From the NCBI GenBank assembly GCA_015501075.1, contig JADNYJ010000150.1:1-64000 (forward strand): a DNA stretch of 64,000 nt. The letters run 5' to 3'. Every line of letters starts with the position of its first letter. Position 1 is the first letter of the stretch. The notes beneath the pieces were generated by a model. That model ran no database searches and was not told the DNA's origin. It was given only the letters and a program-made list of their open reading frames with translations. The DNA comes from Gymnopilus junonius. Lineage: Eukaryota; Basidiomycota; Agaricomycetes; Agaricales; Galerinaceae. The translations under genes were made by a program, and so were the position numbers. This document shows positions 23,804 to 34,691 of this stretch, piece by piece.

Positions 23804-25106
23804 GAGTTTAGGGCTCTGTTGACTTCTGTTAGGTGTCCTGGTACATACCTTAAGATTACATGCAGTATCAGTGTAGTTCTCAATTTTCAGGATTTTTAAA
23901 AATTGTGGGAACTAGAGCAATGAAGCACAATGAGTCAAAGCAACCGTTAGATTGGTAAATGAAGGGCGCACCGCTGGGCGACTTGTGTCCAGACCATAAA
24001 GACTTTCTAGGGGACACATAACGACGAGGAGGGGCGCTTCAGTAGCAAACCCGGACTCACTCCGAGGGTTGACCATTCTAAGGATGAATGAGTACAGACT
24101 AGAGGTGGAGGAGTAAGAAACAAGAGCGGGGCAATGGCGCCAAGGACCCTTGCCCCGGAATTTTCGGATAAGGGTCGATATGCAGTGTGAAGACTGGCGA
24201 ATGTCAAAATGCGCATTAGGCCACCCCCACCTTCGAACTCTTGCCAATGCTGTTCACACAGGAAAGTGTAAAATTTTCTATTAGCACTGACAAGACCGAT
24301 TGGACTCTTACCACCTGTAAACAAGAGCGCCCCCTTCTCACTGATAATTACCAGCAGAGGTGCAATCCGTTACGGTCATCATTGCTACTCCGCCAATAAG
24401 GCCCGAGCCTAGGACGTGAGGGTATAAGTGTAAGAAAGGAAAGGTCACTAGTCTGATAAGGTACATCTCAAATTTAACGTCTGACTTACCTGGTAATATC
24501 GCAGCATGATTCATTCCTGCGGCGCGCCGGCGGTCAGCATCCGTGTTCAACCTTCTCAACTGCCAGATGCCCATTGTTCAACATCCCTCTTGGTCCAATG
24601 ACTTGCTAGTACACGCCAGCAAATTTTGAATAAGCTCCAAGGAGTGCGTCACCCGGACATGATACTTATGCTTGTGAAGCTCTGGATGCGTAGGAATTGG
24701 TTCAAGGTAGTGCCATTTGAGATGCCGAGTCCCGACGGCTGGCAGGGCGCGCTTATTTTGCCACGCAGGACTAACTGATCGCCGATCAATTACTATTGTC
24801 ATTATGATCACGCGATGCGCGTCTAATGGTCCCCGACAATATTTATGTATTCTGCCAGAATATGTGGTAAAATAGAGGTTATTTGCAACTTCTGAACGAA
24901 CGAAAAATATGCCCTCATAAGGCAAAAAGTAGGGCCTTCAGCTAATTAGAGACCCGGTAGGCTCCACTTTTTCGTTTGAACGAAATTTGTAAATAACCTC
25001 TAATAGATGGTTATTTCTACAAAAAATAACAAGACTAGTATCAGTATCACTAAATGAATATGTTGCCTAGTCAAGTGGTTGAATAAGATTTTGGACGTTG
25101 ATAGTG
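23804..25106. other. Intergenic between copies A and B
   Basis: This is 1.3 kb containing an imperfect inverted repeat (24873-25002, listed separately). Minus-strand frames at 24007-24324, 24338-24574 and 24578-24925 are open but match nothing I recognise. They could be remnants of a further gene. Confidence 0.4.
24873..25002. repeat. Imperfect inverted repeat (MITE-like hairpin)
   Basis: The left arm 24873-24907 begins TAGAGGTTATTT and ends CGAAAAA. The right arm 24968-25002 is its reverse complement, with 28 of 35 positions matching. The 60-base centre contains a further short palindrome (GCCCT...AGGGC). The whole 130-bp unit could fold into one hairpin. It could be a miniature inverted-repeat element or a transcript terminator for copy B's neighbourhood. 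No clear target-site duplication is seen beyond a possible TA. Confidence 0.6.
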
Positions 25107-25923
25107 TCAATTAAAATAAGTACACGCGTGGTTATCGAGAAATGTAAGGTCCAGGTCCGACACCGGTTGGGAAACCTTTTCAAGTATTTTCTTTAACAAA
25201 TCCTTTCTGCGGTTGACTTCCCACTTGGACAGAGGTCGGAGATGTATTTCAGTTACACCGAAAGCCTTGAAGGCTTCGAGATATTGGGTCATGGGCGGAT
25301 CACAGGAAGCCAAAAATCTCTGGATAAAATTTACGCAAGCATGTTCCTCAGATTGACCAAGTGGGTAATTTCCAGATTGCGTATAAGTTTTGCTGTCCTG
25401 GATAGATACTTTCGAGAACATTGCCTCTTGGATTGCAGTCTTTGATTCGGGCTCTGGGCTCTGGGTCATAAAATGATCTTGGTCGCTGTCGGATCAATCA
25501 TTGGTGGCACATCGGAAGATCCTCCAGCCCTTTGGGGGACGATATAACCAGTCAATTGTTGCACATTTGAACCGTAGGCGACAATTTGATGACCATTTAA
25601 TTGCTTTCTGAGTTCCTTTTTCTGACTGCTGCGACTTTGATTGTGTAGTTCCATCGTGACCTGAAGAGCAAAGTATCTTCTTTGCTCGTGAACTTCATCT
25701 TTACCTCCAAAAAATTGAGGATATCGTCGTTTGAGCTAATAGCCTTGTTAGGTACAGTTGTAGGGACATGCGAAAAACAAAGAATGACCTCGTTTTCAAT
25801 CCGACCGAGAGACTCTGTTTGGATACTTGGTGGATCATGCAAAGAATAGTATTTGGCACAAATCTTGACGAGGTTACGCTGTTGGCAGTTTTCATCAGGC
25901 TTTGTCACCTTCGGTGCTGTCAA
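25107..25923 (-). CDS. Family A/B/C protein, copy B (frame interrupted)
   Basis: Paralogue of copy A in the same orientation. Exon 1 is 25923-25789 (45 codons, ending LGRIENE) and the first intron sits at the identical position. Exon 2 starts LKRRYPQFFGGKDEV then RRYFALQVTMELHNQSR, matching block 1. Block 2 is present at the end: FIQRFLASCDPPMTQYLEAF, EIHLRPLSKWEVNRRKDLL, FLDNHACTYFN. Between the blocks the frame closes near 25466 and resumes one base over (SDSDQDHFMTQSPEPESK), with no plausible intron. One missing base near 25495 would join them. Either a true frameshift or a sequence error is present. Function unknown. Confidence 0.55.
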
Positions 25924-26646
25924 GTCATACTATTACCATCAGGCTCTTAGCATCCTCGCTTTCACGTGCGATAGGCAGAATTTCAAAAAGTTGAAGATAC
26001 TAATGGTTTATGATGAGCTACGGACAATGTGTCCAAAATAAAAGACATATTCACTGGTCGACGACGCCTGTCAAATCCGTAGGGATTTTCTACACATGTA
26101 CAGGAGGCAGCATATCAGCTAAATAAATGATCGAACATGAATTTGGGCTCACTTGGACGGGGCATCTGCTCAAAAAGTAAGGAATCAGGTAAAGAGACAA
26201 AAGAAAAAAAACTTCAGAATTCAAATAGGACCCCAAAGACAAGGGTCGATGTGATGTGGGAAGATGTGGTTCCGATTTGATGCTCTAGCTGAACGGTCCC
26301 GCACCCCAAATTTCAATTCCTAGAGTCCTAATTGACATGGCATGATTTTCAGAGCAAAATATCACTCGTCTGAGTCACCGTCTCCCGGAGGATCGAGATC
26401 TAAGCAATAATCATAAAGGAGTTAAAGTTGATGGAACACGGGAGCCACTACTACATACAAAGTAAATGAAAAAGATCGAAAAACGTGATTCCTAGAGCTG
26501 AAATGAAGTTGTTGGATGTAAAAGTTAGAATGAAGAACACGTCGCCATAGTGAAAAGTTTGAAGAAGCAAGGAATGAATGTAGATATGCACAATTCAAGC
26601 ATGGATGCGCAGAGTAGAACAGAAAAACAGAAAACACAAAGAGAGG
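25924..26646. other. Intergenic region
   Basis: This is 720 bases between the start of copy B and the end of the DENND6-like gene. No gene is recognised; it should contain the copy B promoter and the DENND6-like 3' untranslated region. Confidence 0.45.
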
Positions 26647-29180
26647 TTATCCTTTAGCAGTCCTACTAGCCGGTCTGGAAACTGAATTCGTAATAAAAGA
26701 GGAAGATGACGACGACGACGGTAAGAGAGGTGGTGCAGGTTCATTCAATACATTCTGGACGATCTGCTCTTGCTGGGCAAGCCATGTCCCAAATGCAGGC
26801 GATTTAAGCCACCTTGACAAAAATAATTAGCAATCTCATCCATAGTCAAAGGTAATACGAATATACCGCTGATAGAATTCCACCATCTTACTTGTTGATT
26901 TGAAAGGTAGTACACTCTTGTATGCCTTGAGGGAGGCCAAGAAATTAGACGAGTTGAATGGCTTCAGACGTAAAGCCTTATTACTCTCGTGCCCATAAGT
27001 CGGTGCACCTCTCTTATTCCAGGGAGTAGAGGAAGGTGATGGTGCCGGCAATGGAAACGAAGCTGAGGATGGTAAGATAGACGACGTATTCCTAGCATGA
27101 TGAACTTCTGAAGGAGAGGGTATAAGTGTATTGAGGTATCGCGCAAGGGGCGTGATGAGCTGCGTTGAACGAGAACAAAAGTGCCTTCGGAGAGCGATAG
27201 AGGCATCCATGCCTGTTGAGAAAAAGATATAGTAGTGAATTAAAGATCTTGGACAAGACAGAAAGAACTTACGGGCTTTGTCGTCACCTTTAACAGCATT
27301 TTCGAGCTGCTTCAGCAATGCTCGATCTTTAGAGATATATCTCCTGTGAGTTTTGGTCTTCCACCCTGGTGGCGGACCGGCAGGAGCACCTAGGGTAGGA
27401 CTTCTCTGCCTCGGACTATGTGAGGTCCTTCAATGGTAACAATCAAGAACAATACAGAAGCGAAGAAGGAAGAGCAAGACATACTGTATCCGTCGACCTA
27501 AGCTCAGCACATGTGGCCAATGGCTGCAGGATTTCTCAAAGAATGGATTGGTAACACCGAGTAGTAAACCAGCTTTTGGAGGAAGCTTGTTGACGAGTTG
27601 CAAGTGGTCGCTGTCCTGCATGGTAAAATACGGACGAATATCTCCAGCTAGCGGGATCTGTGCAACAAAATGAGGTGAGAAGTCGAAATGAGAAGTCCAG
27701 TGACTCAGATGAAGTGATGGAAGCATATAAAGACTAACCGGTCGAAGAAGGTCACGTAGCCACCAGATAGCTTGACTTGTTTGAGCTGGTGAGGACCCGA
27801 AAACAAGTATAGGCTCGCAAAGGACGAGACATTCCCATATGGACCATAAATTTGATAATGCAGCTTCAAATAGAAGTATCGGCGGGGGCAGAAACGGTGC
27901 CGTCGTTGCTAGAATCTGGAAGAAAACGATAAGACCCGTACTTCATGTAGCAAAATTCTAATCACATGTGCCCTCGGGTCATATTTCTCGTTGAAAGAAG
28001 ATGTTTCCGTAACTTGTTGAACATCTAGAGAATGCGGTATTTCAACCTGCAGTACTGTCCCTAGGAATCCTAATTCTAATGTCTGGCCTGGCGTCGGGTC
28101 GGGCCTAATCTTCACATAGTAAGTATCAGAATGGCGAAACGAGGTCATCGCGAAGCAGCAAGAAAAAAACTCATACCATGTCGCAATGTTATGACAAGCA
28201 GCTTCCAACATGGGAGTGCCATGAGTCTCGAAGAGAGGTCCAAATATACCAGCGATTGCAGAGAAAAGCGCTGGGTATTGGTGTTGCGTCAAAATGACGA
28301 GGGAGCGCTTGGATGAGTCATAAGAAGTATGCAATATACTCAAAAAAAGATGACATTACTTGTTGATAACCGCGTTTCGAAGACGAATCCCGTCTTTGTA
28401 TGAAGTGCGAAAAACCATACATGAAGCTGTCTATCGTTGGCGCACGTTCCTCTGATGATTGGGGGCCTATGTGTTCCCGTACTCGGAATGAATGTGTCTG
28501 GGACCCCTGATCAAATTGCAATGAGTCCGGAAAAGCGCAAAAAGCACTGCGAAATGAATTAGTCGTTCGACGTTGGCCGTCCAAGGTCAAGTAACGGACA
28601 TGTTTTCGTATTCCCCGGGTAGGAGTGTAAGAGGTGGATATACACCGTCCACGAGAGGTCCTGAATCGAGGTCGAACTCCACTGAAGATGTGTCAGCCAC
28701 AAGCAATGGATCGAACCCAGAGTACTCACCTACCGCTATTCCAAGGATCCATCTTCGCATTTTCTTGACAGACACTGAATCTACAGCCAGCGCATTTATC
28801 TCTGCTTGGATTGCCCTTGGTTCTGTTTGAAGTTGAGAAACTCGAGAAAGTGTTTGAGAACGTGACAGCCGACGCCTCTCGACAACTGGTGACGCTAGTG
28901 AGGGCGACGACGGTGACGAGTAGTGAAGCGGAAAAGTAGTTCTCTTGGGAGTCTCTACGCTTCCCGGAGATGTGTGGCTTCTGAAAAGATCTGCATAGTC
29001 GAGGTCGTCGTCTGACAAAGCATTGCGAGGTGATGAAGCTGAAATGGAGCTGCCAATTGTGGTGGAGCTGGCTCTGGAGCTCGTTGAAGATGGCAGAGCA
29101 AGGTATGGGCTGAGGTCGCCGAGATCCTCTTCGTATTCGGGAGGCTCTAGCCTAAGTTGAGCTGGAACATTGGGCGGCAT
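26647..29180 (-). CDS. DENND6-type DENN domain protein (Rab GEF)
   Basis: DENN-domain proteins are exchange factors for Rab GTPases; animal DENND6 acts on Rab14 in endosomal recycling. Family blocks are visible in order: KKMRRWILGIAVVEFDLDSG (start of uDENN), VYPP, FCAFPDSLQF, HSFRVRE, DSSSKRGYQQ, KRSLVILTQHQYPALFSAI, PGQTLELGFLGTVLQVEIP (cDENN entry), CEPILVFGSSP, DIRPYFTMQDSDHLQLV, LLLGVTNPFFEKSCSHWPHVL, and RRHFCSRSTQLITPLARYL in the dDENN part. The N-terminal 130 residues are Ser-rich. About ten exons. Exon 1 is 29180-28730, and its donor is GTGAGT. The stop is at 26647-26649, after the Ser tract SSSSSSS. The order and spacing match full-length DENND6, and no lesion was found. It separates copies B and C of the unknown family. 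Confidence 0.85.
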
Positions 29181-29672
29181 CGATGGTCGTGCTCAACCTG
29201 TCTGGCCAATGTTGGTTGCGATGATGGCAAGCCACATGGCGGCTGTCAGTGTCAAAGATAAGATAAGATCACTACATAATCAATTGCGATCACCTGCTTT
29301 GTCCGTTGATTCCAAGCCCCTGAGAGTCTAAAGAGTCAACGGAATGTTGAACTTCATTCAAATCCACATCTCCACCGACATTGTCTTCTCTTGAATATGC
29401 CTAAAGGCGAGATAAAAAGTCTTGATCATTTATAATTGCTGATCTGCTCTTTAGTGCCAACTACTACTAGTACATATGGTTATCAGCACAACTCCAAGGC
29501 CGTTCGTCGTCCTTTCAATTGTTCGGGTAGACTGAAAGAAACACGACAATAGTTACCCCAGCTATATTCTGTTCTGAATCTTGACCCCAAGTCTAAAGAA
29601 GCAAAAACCGCAAGGGTGAGTGACATTTACATCCTGTTTTTCCATCGTAACAGCATCTCAAATCTTCATCAG
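29181..29672. other. Intergenic, divergent promoters
   Basis: This region lies between the DENND6-like gene (minus) and copy C (plus). It probably holds both promoters and the undetermined first exon of copy C (a GTGAGT donor lies near 29614). Confidence 0.4.
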
Positions 29673-30709
29673 AACGACCTGGAGGAGCTGCGTGAGAAGT
29701 ATCTAGACCCACATAAAACGACAACGAGCAGAAGGACCAAATGGACCGAGTTGAAGCTGAGGTACATTTTCAGTCCTTGCTAAGTAATGCCCCAGATCCA
29801 TTTTCTTTCCAGATCTTAAAGCAACATCCTGACTTATACGGAGGATCGAGGAACGCCAAGAAGATGCATTTCGCCATGCGTACAATTGTTTATTTGCATT
29901 CATGTTATAGAAGCAAGGCATCTTTGAAACAGAAAACTCAGGCCAGGGTGAAATTATTTTTATATCTTAGGCTCTTCGAGTGTGTTGATAAAACCTATTC
30001 TAGATCCCAAGAGTCCGTAATCCGGTACGTTATTTTATTTGTAATCCATGCTTTAGCCTTCAAACTTTCAATTAAATATTTAAAAGAATGTGACTCCTTC
30101 GACTGGGAATCAGAAAGAAATGACTCCTCCATCGTCTCCTGTCTTGGCATCTACACCAGTACCTATCAGCAGAGCTTCAAAGGAAAACTCAAATCCTACC
30201 CAGAATGAGTTACGCAGCATCCCTCGACAGCTTACTTCTGCATCTGGTTCTGTGCCCAGACCAAACTCTCATTCTTCCTGCAGAACTCCCGTACATCCTC
30301 GAACGCAGGCTTTCCTTTTGCCGGGTCTAAGGCTCGCCACTAGCACCCCTCGCGACCTATTCAACTCGAGCCAGCCCACAAATTCGATGCAATTCCTACG
30401 TCAGTGTTATTTCCGCCTCCTTCACCCTCTTCTTTACATGCACAATCGCCGCCGGTATCTGGCGGACACGGATTCACGGTCGTTCGCAATTTCCTGACAT
30501 CATGCAGACCAAGTATGGAGAAGTACCTTTACCGCTTCATTGATTTTGGATGCAAAACAGAGGAATATCTCTCTTCAATTGCAGCTTGGGATCCCGAAAG
30601 GCGGGACAAGGTACTCAAGAAGATACTTTCCCAGTCGAATGGTACACCTTTAGGAACGGAAATGGACATTGAAGTTTTGCAAACTCAATTCGAGGCGTGC
30701 TTTCCGTGA
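29673..30709 (+). CDS. Family A/B/C protein, copy C (divergent, frame interrupted)
   Basis: Third family member, opposite strand to A and B. An exon beginning after the CAG at 29672 encodes EELREKYLDP, then in a shifted frame QMDRVEAE. The same-position intron (29762-29812) follows, then ILKQHPDLYGG, MHFAMRTIVYLHSCYRS. From KY to the intron the family has 22 codons (66 nt). Here there are 65 nt, so one base is missing, most simply in the A4 tract at 29715-29718. A Pro/Ser-rich linker follows, with a second frame change near 30300-30400 (possibly an intron). Block 2 is well kept: VVRNFLTSCRPSMEKYLYRF, EEYLSSIAAWDPERRDKVLK, ending FEACFP. The true start is not determined. Function unknown. Confidence 0.5.
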
Positions 30710-31123
30710 TTGCCATCACCTTGTCCGCCAATGTTGGCTGCTATGACTGACAAAGTAAAATACCTATACCCTCTTCTCCTTTTTTGATTGACTCGGATCA
30801 TGCTCAACATATTCAGAAACTATCTGTTTATTCTCTTGTTCTAGGCCAAGAATTAGATATATGTACTTATTTGCTAGGATTGCATGACTACAGTTGTTGT
30901 ATTCTTGCTTATATACCTTCAGTATTTATCACTCACCATTCATTCCTGACCGGGACCTGGCCAGTTACACTCATATCCTATCCTGTTCGGGGAAAGCAAA
31001 GCTACAACTCCATAACAGTGCCCGATCGAAAGGAATATCATTATCGCCATTCCTAGAGGAAGTCCAACATAATTCTGAGAAGTAATCGAAGGTCAGAATA
31101 ATCCTCGATTCAATGTACTGAAG
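30710..31123. other. Intergenic, convergent 3' ends
   Basis: This is 414 bases between copy C (plus) and the Hsp70-like gene (minus). No gene is seen. Confidence 0.45.
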
Positions 31124-33899
31124 TTAAATTTCGAACCTGCCCCATTCAAGCTCGTTGTAATAGAAAATTCCATAAACTACGTCAGTATCTACCTCAATGC
31201 CCAACGCAAACTCTTTGGTAGTAAAAGATGACGACAGATAGATAAATCAGAATCACCAACGAAACAAACATGTATGTTCAATCGCCAAGAACTCACCTGT
31301 ATAGAATCCCCCTTCATGACCAATATTTTGAGAGAAATGGGGCAATGTTCGTAGGTCAGCGACCTGTTTACAAACCTCCTCCAAAGAATCTTCATCAACG
31401 TAGCGCTTTAAATCACGATTTCCAGGTTGTCTAAATATTCTTGTTCGAAAAACGTTGTCTGGAATAATGCCAGTCCATTCAAGATCCTAGCATTGGAACA
31501 AAACCGAAGGCCTTACTCACCGTTGAGATTTCTTGAGAACTTGCTGTTATATTTTAAAACTCCTTTCAAAAGCAAGAACACATTGACAAGGCTAAATGTG
31601 CCTACGTGCATATCGTTTTCCTAATTTCCCTGGCGATTGAACGTAGAATTGAGCTCAATGTTTTTAGCAAGTCCAAAACAGTACAAGTTACCCTTTGTGG
31701 ATATCACCCGACAATAGGAGGTACTGTAGTCTGTTCCCATTTTGTGAGTGCTATTTAAATCATCAGTGCACGTAGTAATAGCTGCTCCCCCTCACCTTTT
31801 TTCACAGACGGACACACCTGCACCATTATCCTACATATATGAGGGTCGTCGCAGTCGATCTGTGTCATCTGCAGGGAGCTTAACCTTCGAACAGATATCA
31901 GGCAGCTTTAACAAATTACGAAACCTTAGACTATTGCGTATGAATATGGTACATGGAGTTTAGAAATTAAACGTCGACCCATCATACCGAACTTGACTGC
32001 GTCTCGAAGAGCAGCGGTATTTGCATCCGAAGGCTTGTCCCAGGGTCTATAAATAATGGAAAGAGTCAGTAGGAAAAAGGCACTCTACTTATGAAAGAAA
32101 GACTACCGTGACCCTGGACAATAAATAAGGGTTCTCAGCGAATCCACCCACTAAAAAGATGGCCTTATGCACGCTATTTGTCTCTAGCTTTCTTTATGCC
32201 TTCATTTAAGTCATTGATCACCTGGCATCAAGAAGGCTCATCAGTCATAAATGCTCACTTTGAGGAAATGTCGTACTTGATCAATGACAGGATCGAAGAT
32301 TTATTTTCTCAACAAGATCCCTGGCACAGAAACAGTATCATTTTGCAGACCGACGGATAGATCTTCTGGATCGTCAACATTAAAGCAAGTGAAATTGAAG
32401 AATTCGTCTGAACGAAAATAAATTTCCCCATGCATCAAAACAGAATTCAGATGGTACGCACTATCTTCCGCATCGCCTTTATATTCTAATTTCTCGACCT
32501 CGCTGAATTGGTGCACGTCGGATAATAAGGAGAGATAATCAGTAGAGAATTAAACTGAAGCAAACATTGATAGGTACTAAAATTTGATTGCGAAATGGGA
32601 TCATAGTGGCTTGGATGCGCTTCCATGAGCATCTGAAGGGTATTTTTCAACAGCAGCAAGGGTCAGGTTTTTGTAGAATAAGTTGAGAATAAATACCTTC
32701 ATCAATTCTCTGAAGCGGAGATCGAGGAGTAAGCTTCCGCAGTTTGTATCCATTGCGGCTGCCATCTGAGTGAGTTCAAGGGCAGGGATATTGGTCGATT
32801 CCTCATTAATTATTGTTGATCAACTAACATCAGAAAGGAATTTCAGTTTAACAACGAAAACGGTACCTTGTATGAGTATATTGAAGTGTTTAGCGTAATT
32901 CCTCCAGCATCGAAGATGAGAAAGATTCCATATCGGGCAGGCATAGCATGGTCCAGATTGCCTCTCTGCTCTGTATAAACATGCACGGATGCTGCTTCAG
33001 CGTCTGTCATAATTTTAAGATGGCCTCTCCAACGACGGCGGTCCCTACGGAGGTTACTCCTATGTAAGCTTCTCAGGGATGACGCGAAGAGGGCCTCCAA
33101 TGCTGCTTCTCGCAAGGTGTCCACTCCTTTTTTATTCCAGGTCGATGGGAGAGTAATCCACACATCTGAGGAATCTTTTCCTGAGTCAGTCCTGAGTCAA
33201 GCAACTAGTAAACAGATAGAAGTGGAGGCTAACCTACTAATGGCGCATTAGGGAGTCCGACTTCTCGTATTATTACCTCCTTGGCATGTCTCCATACGCG
33301 AGAGAGAAAGTCGGCGATAACTTGAACAACAAGTTTTCCTTCCTATTATAATTTATATGAGTATGCAACGCAATTCAGAAACTTTTGATTTGTTCAGCAA
33401 GAGATTTACACCGGTAAGTACGGAAGGAGTGGGGCTCTAGAAACAGCTTGAACAATTCAATACGAGATGTCCCTGGAAGAAGCACAGCATGTTTGGCCTC
33501 TAAGCCCCAGCTTAGAAGTTCTCCCTTTTCATTGTACAACAGACATGTTGGTACCTATCAGGGACATGTCATTGGCCTGAAATTTCAATAATGTTGTACT
33601 GCTGCCGCCTGACCTTCCTAAAGGTATCACTAAAGCGTGGCCATTCCATTACAAGCTTTACTTGTCCATTTGTGAGGTGTGGATGTCCATATGCCTGCCA
33701 TGTCATGCACGTACAATGTCAAAGGTGTTCATATATATCTCGTATATCTATAATGGACTGACCACTCCTGTGAATGTAGTACCTGTATTGCGACGTCGGT
33801 CAGTTGTCTCTATAAAATTGATGTTTTAAATTTACCAAAATCGATAGCAGTCGTCAACCTTGAGCTATCAGGAACTGTAGTATCAAGGAACGACATCAT
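31124..33899 (-). CDS. HSPA12-like Hsp70-family ATPase
   Basis: An actin-fold ATPase of the expanded fungal HSPA12-like group, which lacks a canonical substrate-binding domain. The first exon encodes MSFLDTTVPDSSRLTTAIDF (tandem ATGs at 33899 and 33896). A short intron splits the phosphate-1 motif DFG-TTFTGV. Then come LVMEWPRFSDTF, VWITLPSTWNKKGVDTLREA, MTDAEAASVHVYTEQ, FLIFDAGGITLNTSIYS (phosphate-2 motif, with Ala-Gly-Gly where classical Hsp70 has Gly-Gly-Gly) and IFLVGGFAENPYLLSR (adenosine motif). The last exon ends NELEWGRFEI, stop at 31124-31126. Ten or more introns of about 50 nt were inferred and not all were placed. Clients are unknown. It is probably cytosolic. No definite lesion was seen, although the many small exons limit certainty. 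Confidence 0.75.
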
Positions 33900-34691
33900 C
33901 GTCTGAAGCACCGTTTAGACGCAGGGTGAAGGTGCATACAACTTTGATTAGAAGGCGTCTCTTCCGCGGTCTAGGAGGTGGTGGTTGCACAACTGGACTC
34001 GGTGAGTGTCCTCATACCGGTTGCGTGCTGGTTCCAAGGTATATTGACATCGTGGCAAAAAGAGAAGCTTGATGTTTCTACTTCGGCAAAGTTTACCTGT
34101 GGACACTTCGCTTCTTGCCGATGTTGGGCGTCAGACCTCCGTATATCCTTACTGGGTTGTAACTTATGTAGCGAGATGCATCCTTCATTATGAAAAAGGT
34201 GGGTGTTATTCATTTTTCAAAAACGCGTTTTGGCAGGAGTTTTTGAGTGGCTGTGTCGTATGGACGAGAATGGAATTTTTACTCACGTATAGCGCAATCT
34301 TTTGTTCATCCATCTTGTCTTGGACCACTGCGCCTTTTGTACCCTACTCTCATAGATTCTCTTAGGGCCCAGTGGTATTTCAAATATTTCTCGAGTGATC
34401 AGTAGACTTCATCTCTGGGCACCTGGGTTTTGTTACGTACTTATTTGTAGAAAGACAGCAAAGTAGAAGAATTTTTACTGATTTTTGAATTAAGCTAAAT
34501 CATGCATCTGAGATCAATACTCAGGATGAAACTGGTGGTAGCGGGCTATGCCGCTTGCCGGCCCTACTGCGTTATCAATCAACTGCCCGATTCAACCTCT
34601 CGAGTCTCGACAAGTCAAGTGCCGCCCTCCAAACCCTTGTATTATGATGATCTAAAGTCCTTTTCCGAAATTGACGGAGCAACCGCCGTGC
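33900..34691. other. Intergenic region
   Basis: This is 790 bases holding the promoter of the Hsp70-like gene and the MFS4 3' end. Open frames at 33978-34213 overlap on both strands and match nothing. Confidence 0.45.
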
